Shown here piece by piece: positions 10,211-21,555 of a stretch of DNA of 64,000 nucleotides (positions are counted from its first letter, which is position 1; each line of letters starts with the position of its first letter). The stretch is from Dactylonectria macrodidyma (taxonomy: Eukaryota > Ascomycota > Sordariomycetes > Hypocreales > Nectriaceae). The stretch spans positions 1,984,001 to 2,048,000 of the forward strand of contig JAGMUV010000004.1 of assembly GCA_020744425.1 (NCBI GenBank), read 5' to 3'. The position numbers and the translations under genes were made by a program. Below the pieces are notes generated by a model that was not told the origin of the DNA, did not search any database, and worked only from the letters and a program-made list of their open reading frames with translations.

Positions 10211-12731
10211 TGCGGATGGAGCGGTGATGATCGAGTCGAGATTAAGGTCGGGATCAAGTTTGAGAGATTGCTGTTGTTGTTTGGTTGAGAATGGAAGGTG
10301 GCGAGGTGGGCAGATGCATGCGATGGGTTGGATTTATGTATTCGAGAGAGGTGACAATGGAGGGGGAGGGCGAGCACGAATCTTATCGTGAGAGCTACGA
10401 TAAGAGCACATCAACCGTCAACGGAGTACAGGGGCATGAGACCACAAGGAGGGGACCACGAGGCCGGGAAGACGAAGCGGGGGGGTTGAGACAGCGGCAG
10501 TGGAAAAAGACGGTCAAGTGATACCTGAGAGGAGACCCGGCATCACTAGATCCCTCCCGATGAGTCAAGGAAACTCCAATGGCCGAAGCCATTACTCGGT
10601 ACTTTCTTTTGCCTGGCTTTCCGACAACGGCGCTGTGGATGGGCGGGCGCATTCAACACCAGTTACCGCGGGGTTTCGTCCCCTCCATTGCGTCGCGGCT
10701 AACTTATTAGTAAGACGGATGGACGAGACGCGACTCGACCGTGTTTGATCAGGCGGAAGCTTATCAGACCCGCCTGGCAACTCTCTCATCGGTGCGCGGT
10801 GATGGATGGCAGATCTAGTGCGCGTGCGAGTGTGGGCGCCGACGACTCCGCGAGCGACTCGAGAGAGGCTGAGGACTCGGGATTCGGAGATCGAATCAGA
10901 AACAGCCACGGGTGGGACTGGTGGAGAGAACTGAGAGAACTGAGATGGACCGGTGGAGAGAACCGACTTGGACCATGGCGGAGGCGGCATGGCGCCGGCA
11001 GTGGCCGTTAGGGGATCTTGCACTGTAGATGCTGGTCCAAACTCGTCTGGCGCAGCATCAAGAATTCAACATGTCGTGACGAGTTGGTCTGCGGGCGTAT
11101 GTAGATCCGGACATGGATGTCACATTCAGGATTCAGGGGTCCAATGCCAGCAGCGCACCCTGGTCACAGGGACGCGATGTCGGCGATGCGTGCGAGTGAG
11201 AGAAGACATGTCAGATCCAGCCAGTGCGCACTGCACTGAAGGTGTGGGACAGCCACTCGCGGCAAATCTATTTGTCAAGTGGAACAGGGCAGCGCGGCTA
11301 TGACTGAATGGCTGTTGAACGGCTTGTCGCAACGCGGTAATGGATAATGGGGCTGACGGGATGCCACGCTCTTTCATCTCGACAGCCCAGCCACGACGAG
11401 ATCTCGCGTTCCGGAACCCCATGGGCGGCGGCTCAACTAGAACATGTGTCTAGATGCTGGATCGGGCAACCGTTTCTGCAGGCGGGGGAGAGCTCAGGCC
11501 AGGGGATCATCCCAAGCGCGGGTGCACAGGTCGTCGGGGTGCAAGCTCGGGCCATGAGCAAGACGATGACGATGGGTTGGAAATGCGGTTCATGTTTGGC
11601 CGCGCTGTTCCCGGTGTCAGCGCGTCGCGGCAATTGCCTTGGGAACGTCTGAGACGGGCGTATCGCGGGTGGTGCCGCGAAGCCTGTGATAGCTGCGGCT
11701 TTCGTGAGGATAGAGAATGGTGCTAGAATAGCCGACGACATGATGTTGGCTGATGCCTGAGGAGATAGGTAGCGAGGCACGTGAGGCTGACGACCTCAGG
11801 TCGATACCACGTTTGTTGGGTGCGCTCAGGTTCCCCTCTTCTGGACTCTGGTGGTGGTTGCTCGTTGCTTATCTTCCCGGTAACCCGGCATCTTGCTATC
11901 CCAGCCTCTCCAAACGAGTGCCATGGCCACGTCTAGAATTGGATGAGGCTTGAAAATGTCAGGTGTCCCTTATCTGCTGGCTGTCTCGATCTCGTCTGTT
12001 CTTCCATCCCAACCATACGAACGAGGGCCATGGCATGGCTGAACGTCACCAATCTACGATGAGGACAGACAGCGGGTAGCGGACCATTTTAGTTGGCACA
12101 TCCCCATCATCCAGCCACCACTAGCCATTGGCCCATCCTCCCGGGTATCACAAGTTCAGAGTTGACCACCCCGGAGCACTAGCCGGAACAGCACTAGACC
12201 CGCACCTTAGAACGTGCTACGTCACCGATCCTCCCTGGCATCTTATCGCGGAGTTCTGGGGCTTATCGTAGCCGCGCTCTCCCAAGCCTCACCCCCTCAT
12301 CAACTATGCCTCCTGCGCGCTCCCACGCCCGCATCACAAGACACGCCCCCTCGGCCTCTTGTTTACTCCCAATTCTCTCTCCTCTGCTCCTCTTGCTCGT
12401 CAGCCTTCTGCTCTCCACCTCGTTGCCAGAAACAATATCCACCTCATTCTCCGTGCCGCCCCGTGGATCGATTCCCTGATTCTCACCTCCTCCTACTTCT
12501 AGCTAGTTCCCCACACTTGCGACTCTACGGCTGCACGGCGACCTGTTCCGCCATTACGGCACCGAGGTCCCGACCCAGCTTCTACGTCTTCAATTAGCCC
12601 TGCTGTCGCTGTCACTGTCGCATCGTCATTCCCAGATTCCTCGACTTCAGCTTCAGCTTCTCCTACCTCTTCTTCTCTCTCTTTTGCTCTCCCTGTCGCT
12701 CAATCGCTCTATCGCTGTCCCCTCGCCCAGC
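10211..12731. other. Long intergenic region with divergent promoters
   Basis: This 2.5 kb separates the SDR start (-) from the glutamine synthetase-like start (+). The open frames in it are short and of unlikely composition. The part from about 12280 to 12720 is strongly pyrimidine-rich on the + strand and probably forms the promoter core and 5' leader of the downstream gene. No gene, repeat family or RNA is supported. Confidence 0.45.
12276..12720 (+). promoter_or_regulatory. Pyrimidine-rich leader of the glutamine synthetase-like gene
   Basis: Long CT-rich stretches run up to the start codon at 12732. Such tracts are typical upstream of transcription starts in well-expressed fungal genes. 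An in-frame ATG at 12684 would only add a Ser/Leu-rich stretch. Confidence 0.35.
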
Positions 12732-14316
12732 ATGGCATCTTCAACCCCCCCCTCAGACGGCCCCGTCACCGTCGAGAACCTTGCCAGTGTCCTCCAAAAC
12801 GATGCGATGGTCAAGCTCGCGGGCGTCGATGTCGACGGCATCCTGCGCGGCAAGCTCATCTCCAAAAAGAAGTTTTTGTCCATTGCGACTGACGGCTTCG
12901 GCTTCTGCTCCGTCATCTTCGGCTGGGACATGCACGACCGGACATACATGCGCGAGCTCAAGATCTCCAACGCCCAGAACGGCTACCACGATCTTCTCGC
13001 CATTCCTGACCTCTCCTCATTCCGACGCATTCCCTGGGAGGACAATGTTCCTTTCTTCCTAGTCGATTTCCTCGACCCAGACACCAAGACGCCTATCTGC
13101 GCATGCCCTCGTGGCCTAATCAGGTCTCAGCTTGATAAGCTGCGCACCAAGGGCTACGGCGCAATGGCCGGTGGTGAGTTTTCCTCTGCCTTTTTGCCTC
13201 CCCCTCCCTGCTTCTTCTGAATCTGTTTCTAACAGGTCTCAAAAAACAGCCGAGTATGAATTCTACCAATTCCGAAACCCTGAAGCAACTTCCTCTACCG
13301 CTGCCTACCTCCAGGCAAACCCTCCCCATCAGCTCCCCGCGCTCACTGAGGGCATGTTTGGATACTCCCTCACCCGCCCCGTTCACAACAAAGATTACTA
13401 CTATGATGTCTTCAACACGTGCGCAAAGTTCAATTGCAATATTGAAGGCTGGCACACGGAGTCCGGCCCCGGCGTCTTCGAGGCCGCGCTTGAGTTTGGC
13501 GAGATTGCGCAGATGGCGGATCGCGCTGCCCTGTTCAAGTACGTTGTGAAGAGCGTCAGCACGGGTTATGGCATCACCCCCTGCTTCATGGCGAAGCCTA
13601 AGCAAGGCCTCCCTGGAAACAGCGGCCACATGCATGTATCCATCGTCGACAAGGACGGCAAGAACCTCTTCGCTCGGGAGACGATAGACGAGGATGCCAA
13701 GTGGAAGGACATCGCTGGTCTGTCAGATATGGGCCGACACTTCCTCGCTGGACTACTCGAGGGTCTCCCTGACATCATGCCCCTCCTTGCTCCTACCGTC
13801 AACTCATACAAGCGTCTCGTCGAGAACTTCTGGGCACCCGTCACCGTCTCATGGGGTCTAGAGCACCGCGCCGCCTCCATCCGCCTCATCACGCCGCCCG
13901 TCTCCAAGCCCGGAGCCACTCGCTTCGAGGTGCGCGTACCTGGCGCCGACACCAACCCTCACTTCGTCCTGGCCGCCATCCTCGGACTCGGATGGCGCGG
14001 TGTCGAGAAGAAGCTCGAGATCCCCGTCCCGCCCCTGGCTATGGGCCAGGACGTCGGCGGTGAGGCCGATACTGGCGAGCGCCTCGCCAAGAGCTTGAAG
14101 GAGGCGACGACTCGGTTCATGGCCAAGGAGAGCATCGCTAGGGAGGTGTTTGGCGACGACTTTGTGGAGCACTTTGGAGGAACCAGGGAGCACGAGGTTC
14201 GGTTGTACGACGAGGCAGTTACGGATTGGTAAGTCGGCTTCATACACGCATCCTTTGACATATACATGGCTAACAAGAATAACAGGGAGATGAAGCGGTA
14301 CATCGAGACCGTGTAG
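12732..14316 (+). CDS. Glutamine synthetase-like protein (class I catalytic fold)
   Basis: Protein of 483 residues from exons 12732-13173, 13250-14228 and 14286-14316 (introns 13174-13249 and 14229-14285, both GTRAGT donors). The glutamine synthetase catalytic fold is clear: GAEYEFYQF (first metal-binding Glu, about 149-155), WHTESGPGVFEAAL (about 216-228), the ATP-binding segment KPKQGLPGNSGHMHVS (about 264-278) and GLEHRAASIRL. It belongs to the bacterial-type (GSI/FluG C-terminal-like) branch, not the short eukaryotic GSII that makes bulk glutamine. From family knowledge, such fungal proteins may be gamma-glutamyl ligases for amines or have a FluG-like developmental role. The amidohydrolase half of FluG is absent. 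The ATG at 12732 is chosen over 12684 because the extra residues look like leader sequence. Confidence 0.85.
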
Positions 14317-15284
14317 ACGGCGGTATACGGAGTTTCAACGGGCGTGCACCACGCATCGCATTTGCAGAATACGAATCATGTCACGACGGTGTCGAGTCTT
14401 GGGGCTGAAGATACCCAGTAGCAATTTATGTTTTCCCCTTTTATCGCCTTTGTATAACGAATAGTTTGTTGAATCGGTTAAACTTGTAGATCTTCCGTGA
14501 TGTGTATACATTTGTGCCAGTTTTCACGACTCTGTTCGTGATGGCGTCTTGGCGCCATCGTTCTCGGTCCGAGGACGAAATAAAGGTTCACTAACATAAT
14601 TCATTGACATTCACCTTCACTAGCAATAATGATTACATCAAAACTACACTTCAATCAAGAGACCAATCGCCTTCCTAAACCTAGGGCAACAACAGAGCTA
14701 GAAATCCAGATTACCGGACGTAAGCCGGCGCCGCGGCCCCGACTGCAACTCGGGCCCTGGTGGGCCGCAAGCCGGGAAATCCGTCCCCAGTCCAGCGGCG
14801 CCAGCTCCGCTCTTTGAGGACCCTAAGCTTTTTTCTCCCCCGACGGGGGAGGCGCCAACCTTGGGGGCTAGTCGATGCGGACCGGTCGGTTGGAGGGCGG
14901 GCGGGATGTAGATCGTTTCGGAGAGATCTCGCAGATTGTGTGGTGGAACGGAGATCACGATGACGACATTGTGGGTGGTTGACTGCCTGCCACATGTTTA
15001 CAACGTGGCGTGTGTGCGTGTTGTCAAAGTATTCTTTTCGCGTTTGCAAAGTGTGCACGCAGATATGTATAAACATGATCCAGTCGGTCGCTCCTATTCC
15101 ATATAATGCCGCCCAAGTCCTGCTTAGATATACTCCCATATTAAGAAATACTAGTGTCCTCTCGTACATGCTAAGCAGTTGGTCGACCGCCTCGCTTTCC
15201 ATCTTTTTTCAGGGCAACGCCTGGTTGTGTTCCTGATATCATTCCATCATACAAGGCAGCAATCGAGTTGTTGCTTGGGGGGTA
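14317..15284. other. Convergent 3' intergenic region
   Basis: A 968-base gap between the stops of the glutamine synthetase-like gene (+) and the methyltransferase (-). No gene or repeat is recognised. Confidence 0.4.
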
Positions 15285-16580
15285 TCAGTCTACTTGCTCC
15301 GTGTTCGTGTCCGTCGTCTCAGGGCCGTCTGCCTCCGGCTTGGAGGGGACGAGAGGTTTTCGTGCGGTGATGAATGTTCTATCCCGACACTCATCAGCTG
15401 GACCGTATCAGTGTGTTTTGGCCGGATCAACTTACACTTGCACAGTACTCCTCAGATTAGGATCTTGGACCTCTTTGAGGACGCGGTCCAGCAGTGCCCT
15501 CGTGTCCTTCTCTTCCCAGCCGCATTTCCCAAAGAGCATCAGACTCGCGTTTTCAAAACCTGTGGCACCCATTAGCTTCTTGCGACTTCCTCAAATCTGG
15601 AGCATCTCTCTCGCTGACGTACTGTAATTCAACATCTCCCCCAAAATCTCGCCCTTTTTGCGCATGATTGGATCATTTCCCCAGACCTTTACGGGCAGCC
15701 AGTCGGATCGCTCGCGAATAGACTCAGCGCCGAGTTCAGACAGGAATCCAGGGACGTCGGGGATAGGATCCGAGTTCAAGCCCTGCTTTTCACACATGGC
15801 ACCAAAGGCGGCCTGGAACTCTCGGCACGCCGCGCCGACGTCCGGTCTTGCGCCGGCGGGGAGCCCAGGCAAGTCGGCATGCTCGGGGTCGACATCGAAG
15901 AAGCGTGGTCGGTTCTCGGTGAACTCGAGCATGCCTCCAGGCTTGAGGTGGGCAAAGGCGCGATCGATGAGGCCCTGCCAGTCTCGAATGCCGCCGCCCA
16001 CGAGATTGCGCATGTGGATGAAGTCGTAGGTTTGCGGGGGCCAGGGGTCCATGACGTCGGCGATCTCGAAGGTGACGTTTGTCGGGACGTTGGTGGGAAG
16101 CAGGGCGCGAGTGATGTCAATGCCAAGGATGTTGACCTGGGGATGGAGCTGGCCCATCTCGCAGGCCCAAATACCGCTGCCGGAGCCGATGTCGAGGATC
16201 TGCAAGGGGTTTTCAGGCGTGTGGTTCTCGAGTGGCAGCTTGGCATCGATAAGGCCGCCATCGAGGCAAAGCGAGAAGAGCTTGTGTTGCAAGGCCATGC
16301 GACGGGCCTCGGATTCGTCGTTGGGCGTCATGAGTTGGCCAGAGCCATGATAGGTGTGGCTGTAGGCGTGGATGGGAGGCAGGGAGTCTTCCGAGACGGT
16401 CGAGAAGTTAGAGCACGTGTCGCTCATGCCGGTGTCGTCTTCGGGGTTGTTGTTGTCGTCCATGTCGACTGGGCGGCCCGGTATCGCCTGGCCGGTATCA
16501 ATTGCGTCGCGTGGGACAGGGAGCGTCTTGGGCGCGGCAGAAGACTTGCGCCGTCTCGAGGACACGAGGCTGCCGGTCAT
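15285..16580 (-). CDS. LaeA-like SAM-dependent methyltransferase
   Basis: Class-I methyltransferase of 391 residues. Exons 16580-15623, 15559-15436 and 15378-15285 (introns 15622-15560 and 15435-15379, GTACGT and GTAAGT donors). The SAM-binding motif I is ILDIGSGSGIWACEMG (about 128-142), followed by ILGIDIT, the DVMDPWP acidic turn and the FAHLKPGGMLEF post-motif. The pre-motif region (YHGSGQLMTPNDESEARRMALQHKLFSL) is typical of fungal TAM/LaeA-type proteins. The third exon restores the usual end, ITARKP, plus a short acidic tail. The first 60 residues are disordered. LaeA relatives regulate secondary metabolism and development or methylate small molecules, and which applies here cannot be read from sequence. 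A 5 kb gene-free region lies upstream. Confidence 0.83.
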
Positions 16581-17951
16581 TGTCGCAAACGGGATTCGAG
16601 CGGAACGGCGGATTCAAAGAGGGAAGAAAATGGCAGCGGCGACAAGGGGACACAAGTATTGGGCCAACCGACTCAACACTCAGGGCCTCAATCCGCTTTT
16701 CGGCCGCACAGAGAGCGCAGGGCTGCGGATGGTCGAGAAATGAGGCTGCCAGTGAAGGCGGAGTCGCGCCAGGGAGTCAAACCGGGGGGTTGGAGTGGGC
16801 GGCCGCAAAGTCGCGATGGGGGTCGCAGAATACGCGGATCCCTAACAGGAACGGCAACGACGTGAGGGGCGGAAGGATGAGGAGAGAAGGAGCGAGAGGG
16901 ATGATGGCGACGGACCAGCATCCATGACAGGCTGAGGAACGCGGGTTCAGTAGGAAGTAGTGAGGTGGGAGGATGTGTGCAAGTGAGGTCGTAAAGAAGG
17001 GAGGAGATGACATTTGGGGAGTACGTGGACGGATTGTTGGTTGGTTCCTTTCATGTTGGTTGGTTCTCCCAAGGTTGGAAAAGGGTCTGTGTGTAATATT
17101 CGAGCGGTTCTCGACCGTCACATCATCACCCATCAGTCGTCATGGTCGTTCGCCCATGCCATCTCGGTCCCGACCTTTTTGGAGCTATCACATTGTTTTC
17201 AACTAAAACGATCCCCCCGCTCAGAGTTGAGAGTTTATAGCTTGGCAGTGCCAAAAGAGGCGTCCCCGATTTTCCCCCAATGCGGCGAAAGTGGTCTGAT
17301 GAGGGGAGGCGCTTTGGAGAAGGGCTTCGACTATTGACTGCTTGGCTAGGCACGCGCGTCCTGGACGGGCTAGAACGACGGAAATCAGGCGGGATCGTTC
17401 CTCGATGCCCATGTGGTTTTCTGGAGCGCGCGGGGTTATCTTGTTCAGCTGCAATGGAGACTGGAGTACAGACGTACACGCACGCATGGTTACACAACGC
17501 CGTTGCTTCGGGATCCTCGCTCACCAGAATGTAGGCAGGATTGACCTACAGCCAACATATGGTCGCAGCACCTGGGCATCTCGGGTGCACCAACATGGGC
17601 GGGATCGAAATACAATGCTGTTTGTGCCTGTCGTGCGATCTGCTCTTGAACAAACGCATTCAGAGGGGGTTGATGAGTTGTCCCTTCCTCTATCTACTCC
17701 CCCTACTATTCACAGGTCCCTAAGGGAAGGCACAGCCCTCAAACACCCCAATTGTAGCTGCCAGGTGCCGTGCGGCCCTCTGACGTCTTCCCGTTTCTGC
17801 ATCAGCCCAGTGTAACGCAAGCCACACCCACACACCTAAGCTTGCTCTGTCACTTTTGACATGCTACTAACTCCTGCAGCCTCTCCAGCACCAGCGCAGA
17901 AATTCCAAACCTGGGCTCGTACCTACCGTGTGAACTGATACCTCGACTCTC

Positions 17952-18017
17952 TTGTTGTTTTTTTTGTTTGTTTTTTTTTGTTTTTTTTTTGTTTTTTTTT
18001 GTTTCATTTTTTTTTTC
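17952..18017. repeat. Interrupted poly-T tract
   Basis: About 66 bases almost entirely of T, broken by single G and one CA. On the minus strand this is an A-rich tail-like tract. Confidence 0.9.
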
Positions 18018-18138
18018 ATCACCGCACAGGCACGCCACCAATGGTCCATGCCCTTAACCCCAGAACCTGGTCTATAGGTATCAGACCGGCTCTTCGCATC
18101 CCATGATGCCACGGCATGCCATGGTACATCTCAATCTG

Positions 18139-18165
18139 CCACCACCACCACCACCACCACCACCA
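18139..18165. repeat. (CCA)9 microsatellite
   Basis: Nine perfect tandem CCA triplets in noncoding sequence. Confidence 0.95.
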
Positions 18166-18210
18166 AAGCACATCCACGCGAATGCGCCCTGCTTCTCTGG
18201 CCTTCTTCTC

Positions 18211-18239
18211 TCGCCTCGCCTCGCCTTGCCTCGCCTCGC
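18211..18239. repeat. (TCGCC)n pentanucleotide array
   Basis: About six tandem TCGCC units, one with a C-to-T change (TTGCC). Confidence 0.9.
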
Positions 18240-21200
18240 TCTAGAAACGCAGCAAGGCTCACCCCTCTTCCATCTTCTAGTCTGCCTTCCTATGCAAGGC
18301 CCCGGCACCACTTCCTATTGGGTGGGCGTCGAACTCTCAGTGTGGTGCGTCTCTATCCAGATCCGCCTGAGCTTGCGAGCTGGTTCAACGTCGTCGTCTA
18401 CACTGCAACGCTGTACAGTAAGGTGCATCAAGGGACCGCAATGCTGCATCAAGGACCTCCAAGAGCTGCATCACGGCACCGCAACACGCACGCACGCGGC
18501 ATGCAGATTCGGCCAATGCAGGTAGCTACGCACGCACCTCCTCCTCTGGCCGGCTTCTCGCCGACCCAGATCCGCCCGCTTTCAACCCTGAATACCACGC
18601 CCATCAAACCCCCGTTGACCCGCTTCAATACCATGTGCTAGTAATTTAGTCCCAGAATCCCCCAGCGAGATGTTCTTCCCCCTTGCTCCCTTGTTTACTG
18701 AATGTCCTTCCACCCTCACCACGAGGCACTCCTGCGCGTTCGGAAGAGGTTCCAGACCGCTTGCAGCACTGGGCTTACGCCAGGCTGGGGGACCGTCTTG
18801 GCCACCGAACGGGAATGATGCTGTGTGGCCCCCGCGAGGGCTCTTCTCGACCATATCGTGGCGTGATATCCTCGGGTCCAGGCCGAATCCTCGTACTATT
18901 GCGATGCAGTCCAGACACGACCATTGGTACACCAACAACACCATTGGTTCACTAGCTCAAACGTCACCAATACCAGCTGCCCGCGCGGGGGTTGTTGCAT
19001 TCGGGGACACAGTTATTTAGCTCCGGCTGCGTCCGCTCAAGTGTTTCGTCTGATAAAATGTGCCTTTGCTTGGCAGCGTCAAAGCCGGTGGTGTTATGCG
19101 CCTCGCCTCGGCTGCTTATTCGCCTTCATCAATGGGCTGCATCCGACCTTTGACACACATGAGACGCACAACCCAAGACACTATGGACCCTAAGCAACCC
19201 CCCTCATCGATGGATTCATTTCTTCCTACTTCGTGTTGTTTCCTCTCTTCTCCGCCCTTCAATTAATGTCTCATTCAGGTCTCCTGTCACCACTAATAGG
19301 CTTGTCCCCATGACGTTAAAACCCAGGCCAATATCCCGTCTCGCCAATGACACGACAGGCCAGTCATCATCAGTGCATGTGGACGATGAAAAACCACACT
19401 TCGACCAAGACGCCCAAAAAAAGCCGCTAAAGGACGCACGGGGCACATGACGGCGGCTCTGGGGCGGTGCCGACCAAACTCAAAATGCAATTCGATTCGA
19501 TGCCGTTGTTCCATTTTACGATGTTCTCTCAAACAGGTACCGATACAGGGTACCTTGACATCGGACTTGGGCCGGCGTTCTTGACTCAAACCGCCGTGCA
19601 CACAACTGCTCCCCACGCCCAGAGGTAGCCAAGGAACCAAGCACAGGGAGGAAAGAGTCATCAAGACTAACGTGTGATTGCTCTGGCAAGGGCGGCTGGT
19701 CGCAGTGGGGAATGGCACCGCAAAGTGGGAGCTGGCTTGATGGAAGTCTCGTCGCAGTTGAGACGGGGACGCGCTGCAATGGGGGCCAAAGAGGACCGCA
19801 TGTCGCAGTGGCAGGACGGGCAGCATTGCCCCGAGCCTGAAAGAGGGGGGCCGCATTTGACAGAAGCATCAAGTGCTGAACAAGTGCCTGCTGTCGAATG
19901 CATGTCATTTCTTCCCGCTCCTGGTCATCCTACCGACTCCAGTGCGGCGCCGCATCCACTCTCATCGCATCATTCTCCCATCACTATCACTGTCGGGTAA
20001 ACGCCCATATCACCCCTTCCCTTGTTCCTCCAGCGCTCGAGTCCCATTTCAAATCCCTTCGGATAGGATTCCGGCCCGCCCCATCTTCATTTGCCAGCTC
20101 AAGACACCCGGCAATACATCTCGTCGACTCTCAGACACAGCCGTCTTCGCATCAAACCAGATCAACCCTCGCTCCCACGTTTCTCCCTATCCACCAGGCT
20201 TCCCTTCTCCCTCTTCATTCCTGCCTTCTCCACCTCTCTCATACCTACTCCACCTCGCATCCCTCATATCCATACGTATCCCCAAAGACAAGCTGCGTCA
20301 AAGCTGACGCAGCGCCTCAAGCACCTCTACGGCACGGCTCACCCATGGCCCTCCCTTCGGTATTGCTTCCCGTCCCCTGCTCATATCGTTTCCCTCCCTC
20401 CTTCGCTTCCTTGGTCACCTGATTGTTGCCTGGGTAAGTCCGCGGCGGCGAGCACGCACCTGTCAGGTCGGCTACTCGAAGTCGGACAGGCCCAGCCTTC
20501 GGGGATCTAAGCCACCCCTATGCGGCCCACGTATAAGCTATCGCTCAACGTCTCCCCCTCCCACTCCCACTCACACAGGGCCACGCATATGAATGTCCGC
20601 ACGCACAACGAATACCGACACGCTCATGCTTACCAGATTGGCCGACAGGCTTGGCTGATATCGTAAAGACACATGGCTCAACTGCGCTGTGCCGCCTCGC
20701 CAAGTTGACGAGAAACCAGGACTGGCGCCCAAACAGAACGCCAAAGGTCAGGCTCGTCAACCGAGCTTTCTCAAATCTTTTGACCCACGCTAGATGCAAG
20801 GGAACGAAAAATCACAGGTAAAGACATCAATGCTTTGACATATATATGTCGATCACTATTAAAGTACGTAAGGCAGAAGACAAGAATTCAGTTGGTATAG
20901 ATGACCATGAAAATACAGGCCCCAATAGAGGCCATACCCACCGTTTCACTGAATAGCCTCGACTAAAAAGACCTCTGTGAATGAATGCTGTGGTGTGTGT
21001 GGGTTTGTCCGTCGGCGTATTCGTGTCCTGCTTATCCAAACAAGTCGCTTTCATCCCCGTCTCAAATCATTCGAAGCCCATGCCCAATCCCATGTCGTAT
21101 CCCAGTCCCAAATAATCGCAGTCCCAGACGCAACGTCTTGCAAATTCCATCCCCATGCAACATGTGGCCAACAGCCAGAAATAACCCCGCTCTTCCTCCA

Positions 21201-21555
21201 TGCCTAGCGATCATGCTCACTAAGGAAAATCTCCCCAAGACGTGCTAACCCATGCAGAGAAAACACCAAAACAACACCGTTTTCACCAAGCAATTAGTTG
21301 CTGGCCAGCCTGCCTCCGCCGTTGAATGATCCAGTTCTCCGTCCCCGCAAAACTCCGGGGGGTATCAAACATTGCCTCCCATCCAACAACTTCCGCCCGC
21401 GTCAACTCGGCGGGGTTCAAACTGAGCCCTGCCGGAGCTCTGATAAGCTTGACGTCGCACGTCGAAAATGGCGTGTTGAATCCATTTCATCCTGTTGTTG
21501 CTTGAGCTTCTCTCAAGATATATGCATCCGCGCAATCATAGGCTCCTGCACCTTT

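Larger units (their letters stand above)
16581..21555. other. 5.0 kb gene-free interval
   Basis: Lies upstream of the methyltransferase (-) and downstream of the otubain gene (-). Open frames are many but short, overlap on both strands, and have compositions (Ser/Pro/His/Arg-rich) expected from GC- and CT-rich noncoding DNA. It contains a T-rich tract (17952-18017), a CCA array (18139-18165), a TCGCC array (18211-18239) and a CT-rich stretch around 19970-20420. It may hold a long promoter, an untranslated leader or a noncoding RNA; the sequence alone does not decide. Confidence 0.4.

Noticed and set aside
10592..11023. 143-codon minus-strand frame upstream of the SDR
   Set aside because: No recognisable domain, Ser/Arg/Pro bias, overlaps other frames.
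12214..12597. 127-codon frame upstream of the glutamine synthetase-like gene
   Set aside because: Pyrimidine-rich leader sequence; Ser/Leu/Pro bias expected from it.
15879..16865. 328-codon + strand frame over the methyltransferase
   Set aside because: Antisense shadow of the methyltransferase, with no domain and biased composition.
19898..20422. 174-codon Ser/Pro/His-rich frame
   Set aside because: Composition follows from CT-rich noncoding sequence; no family recognised.
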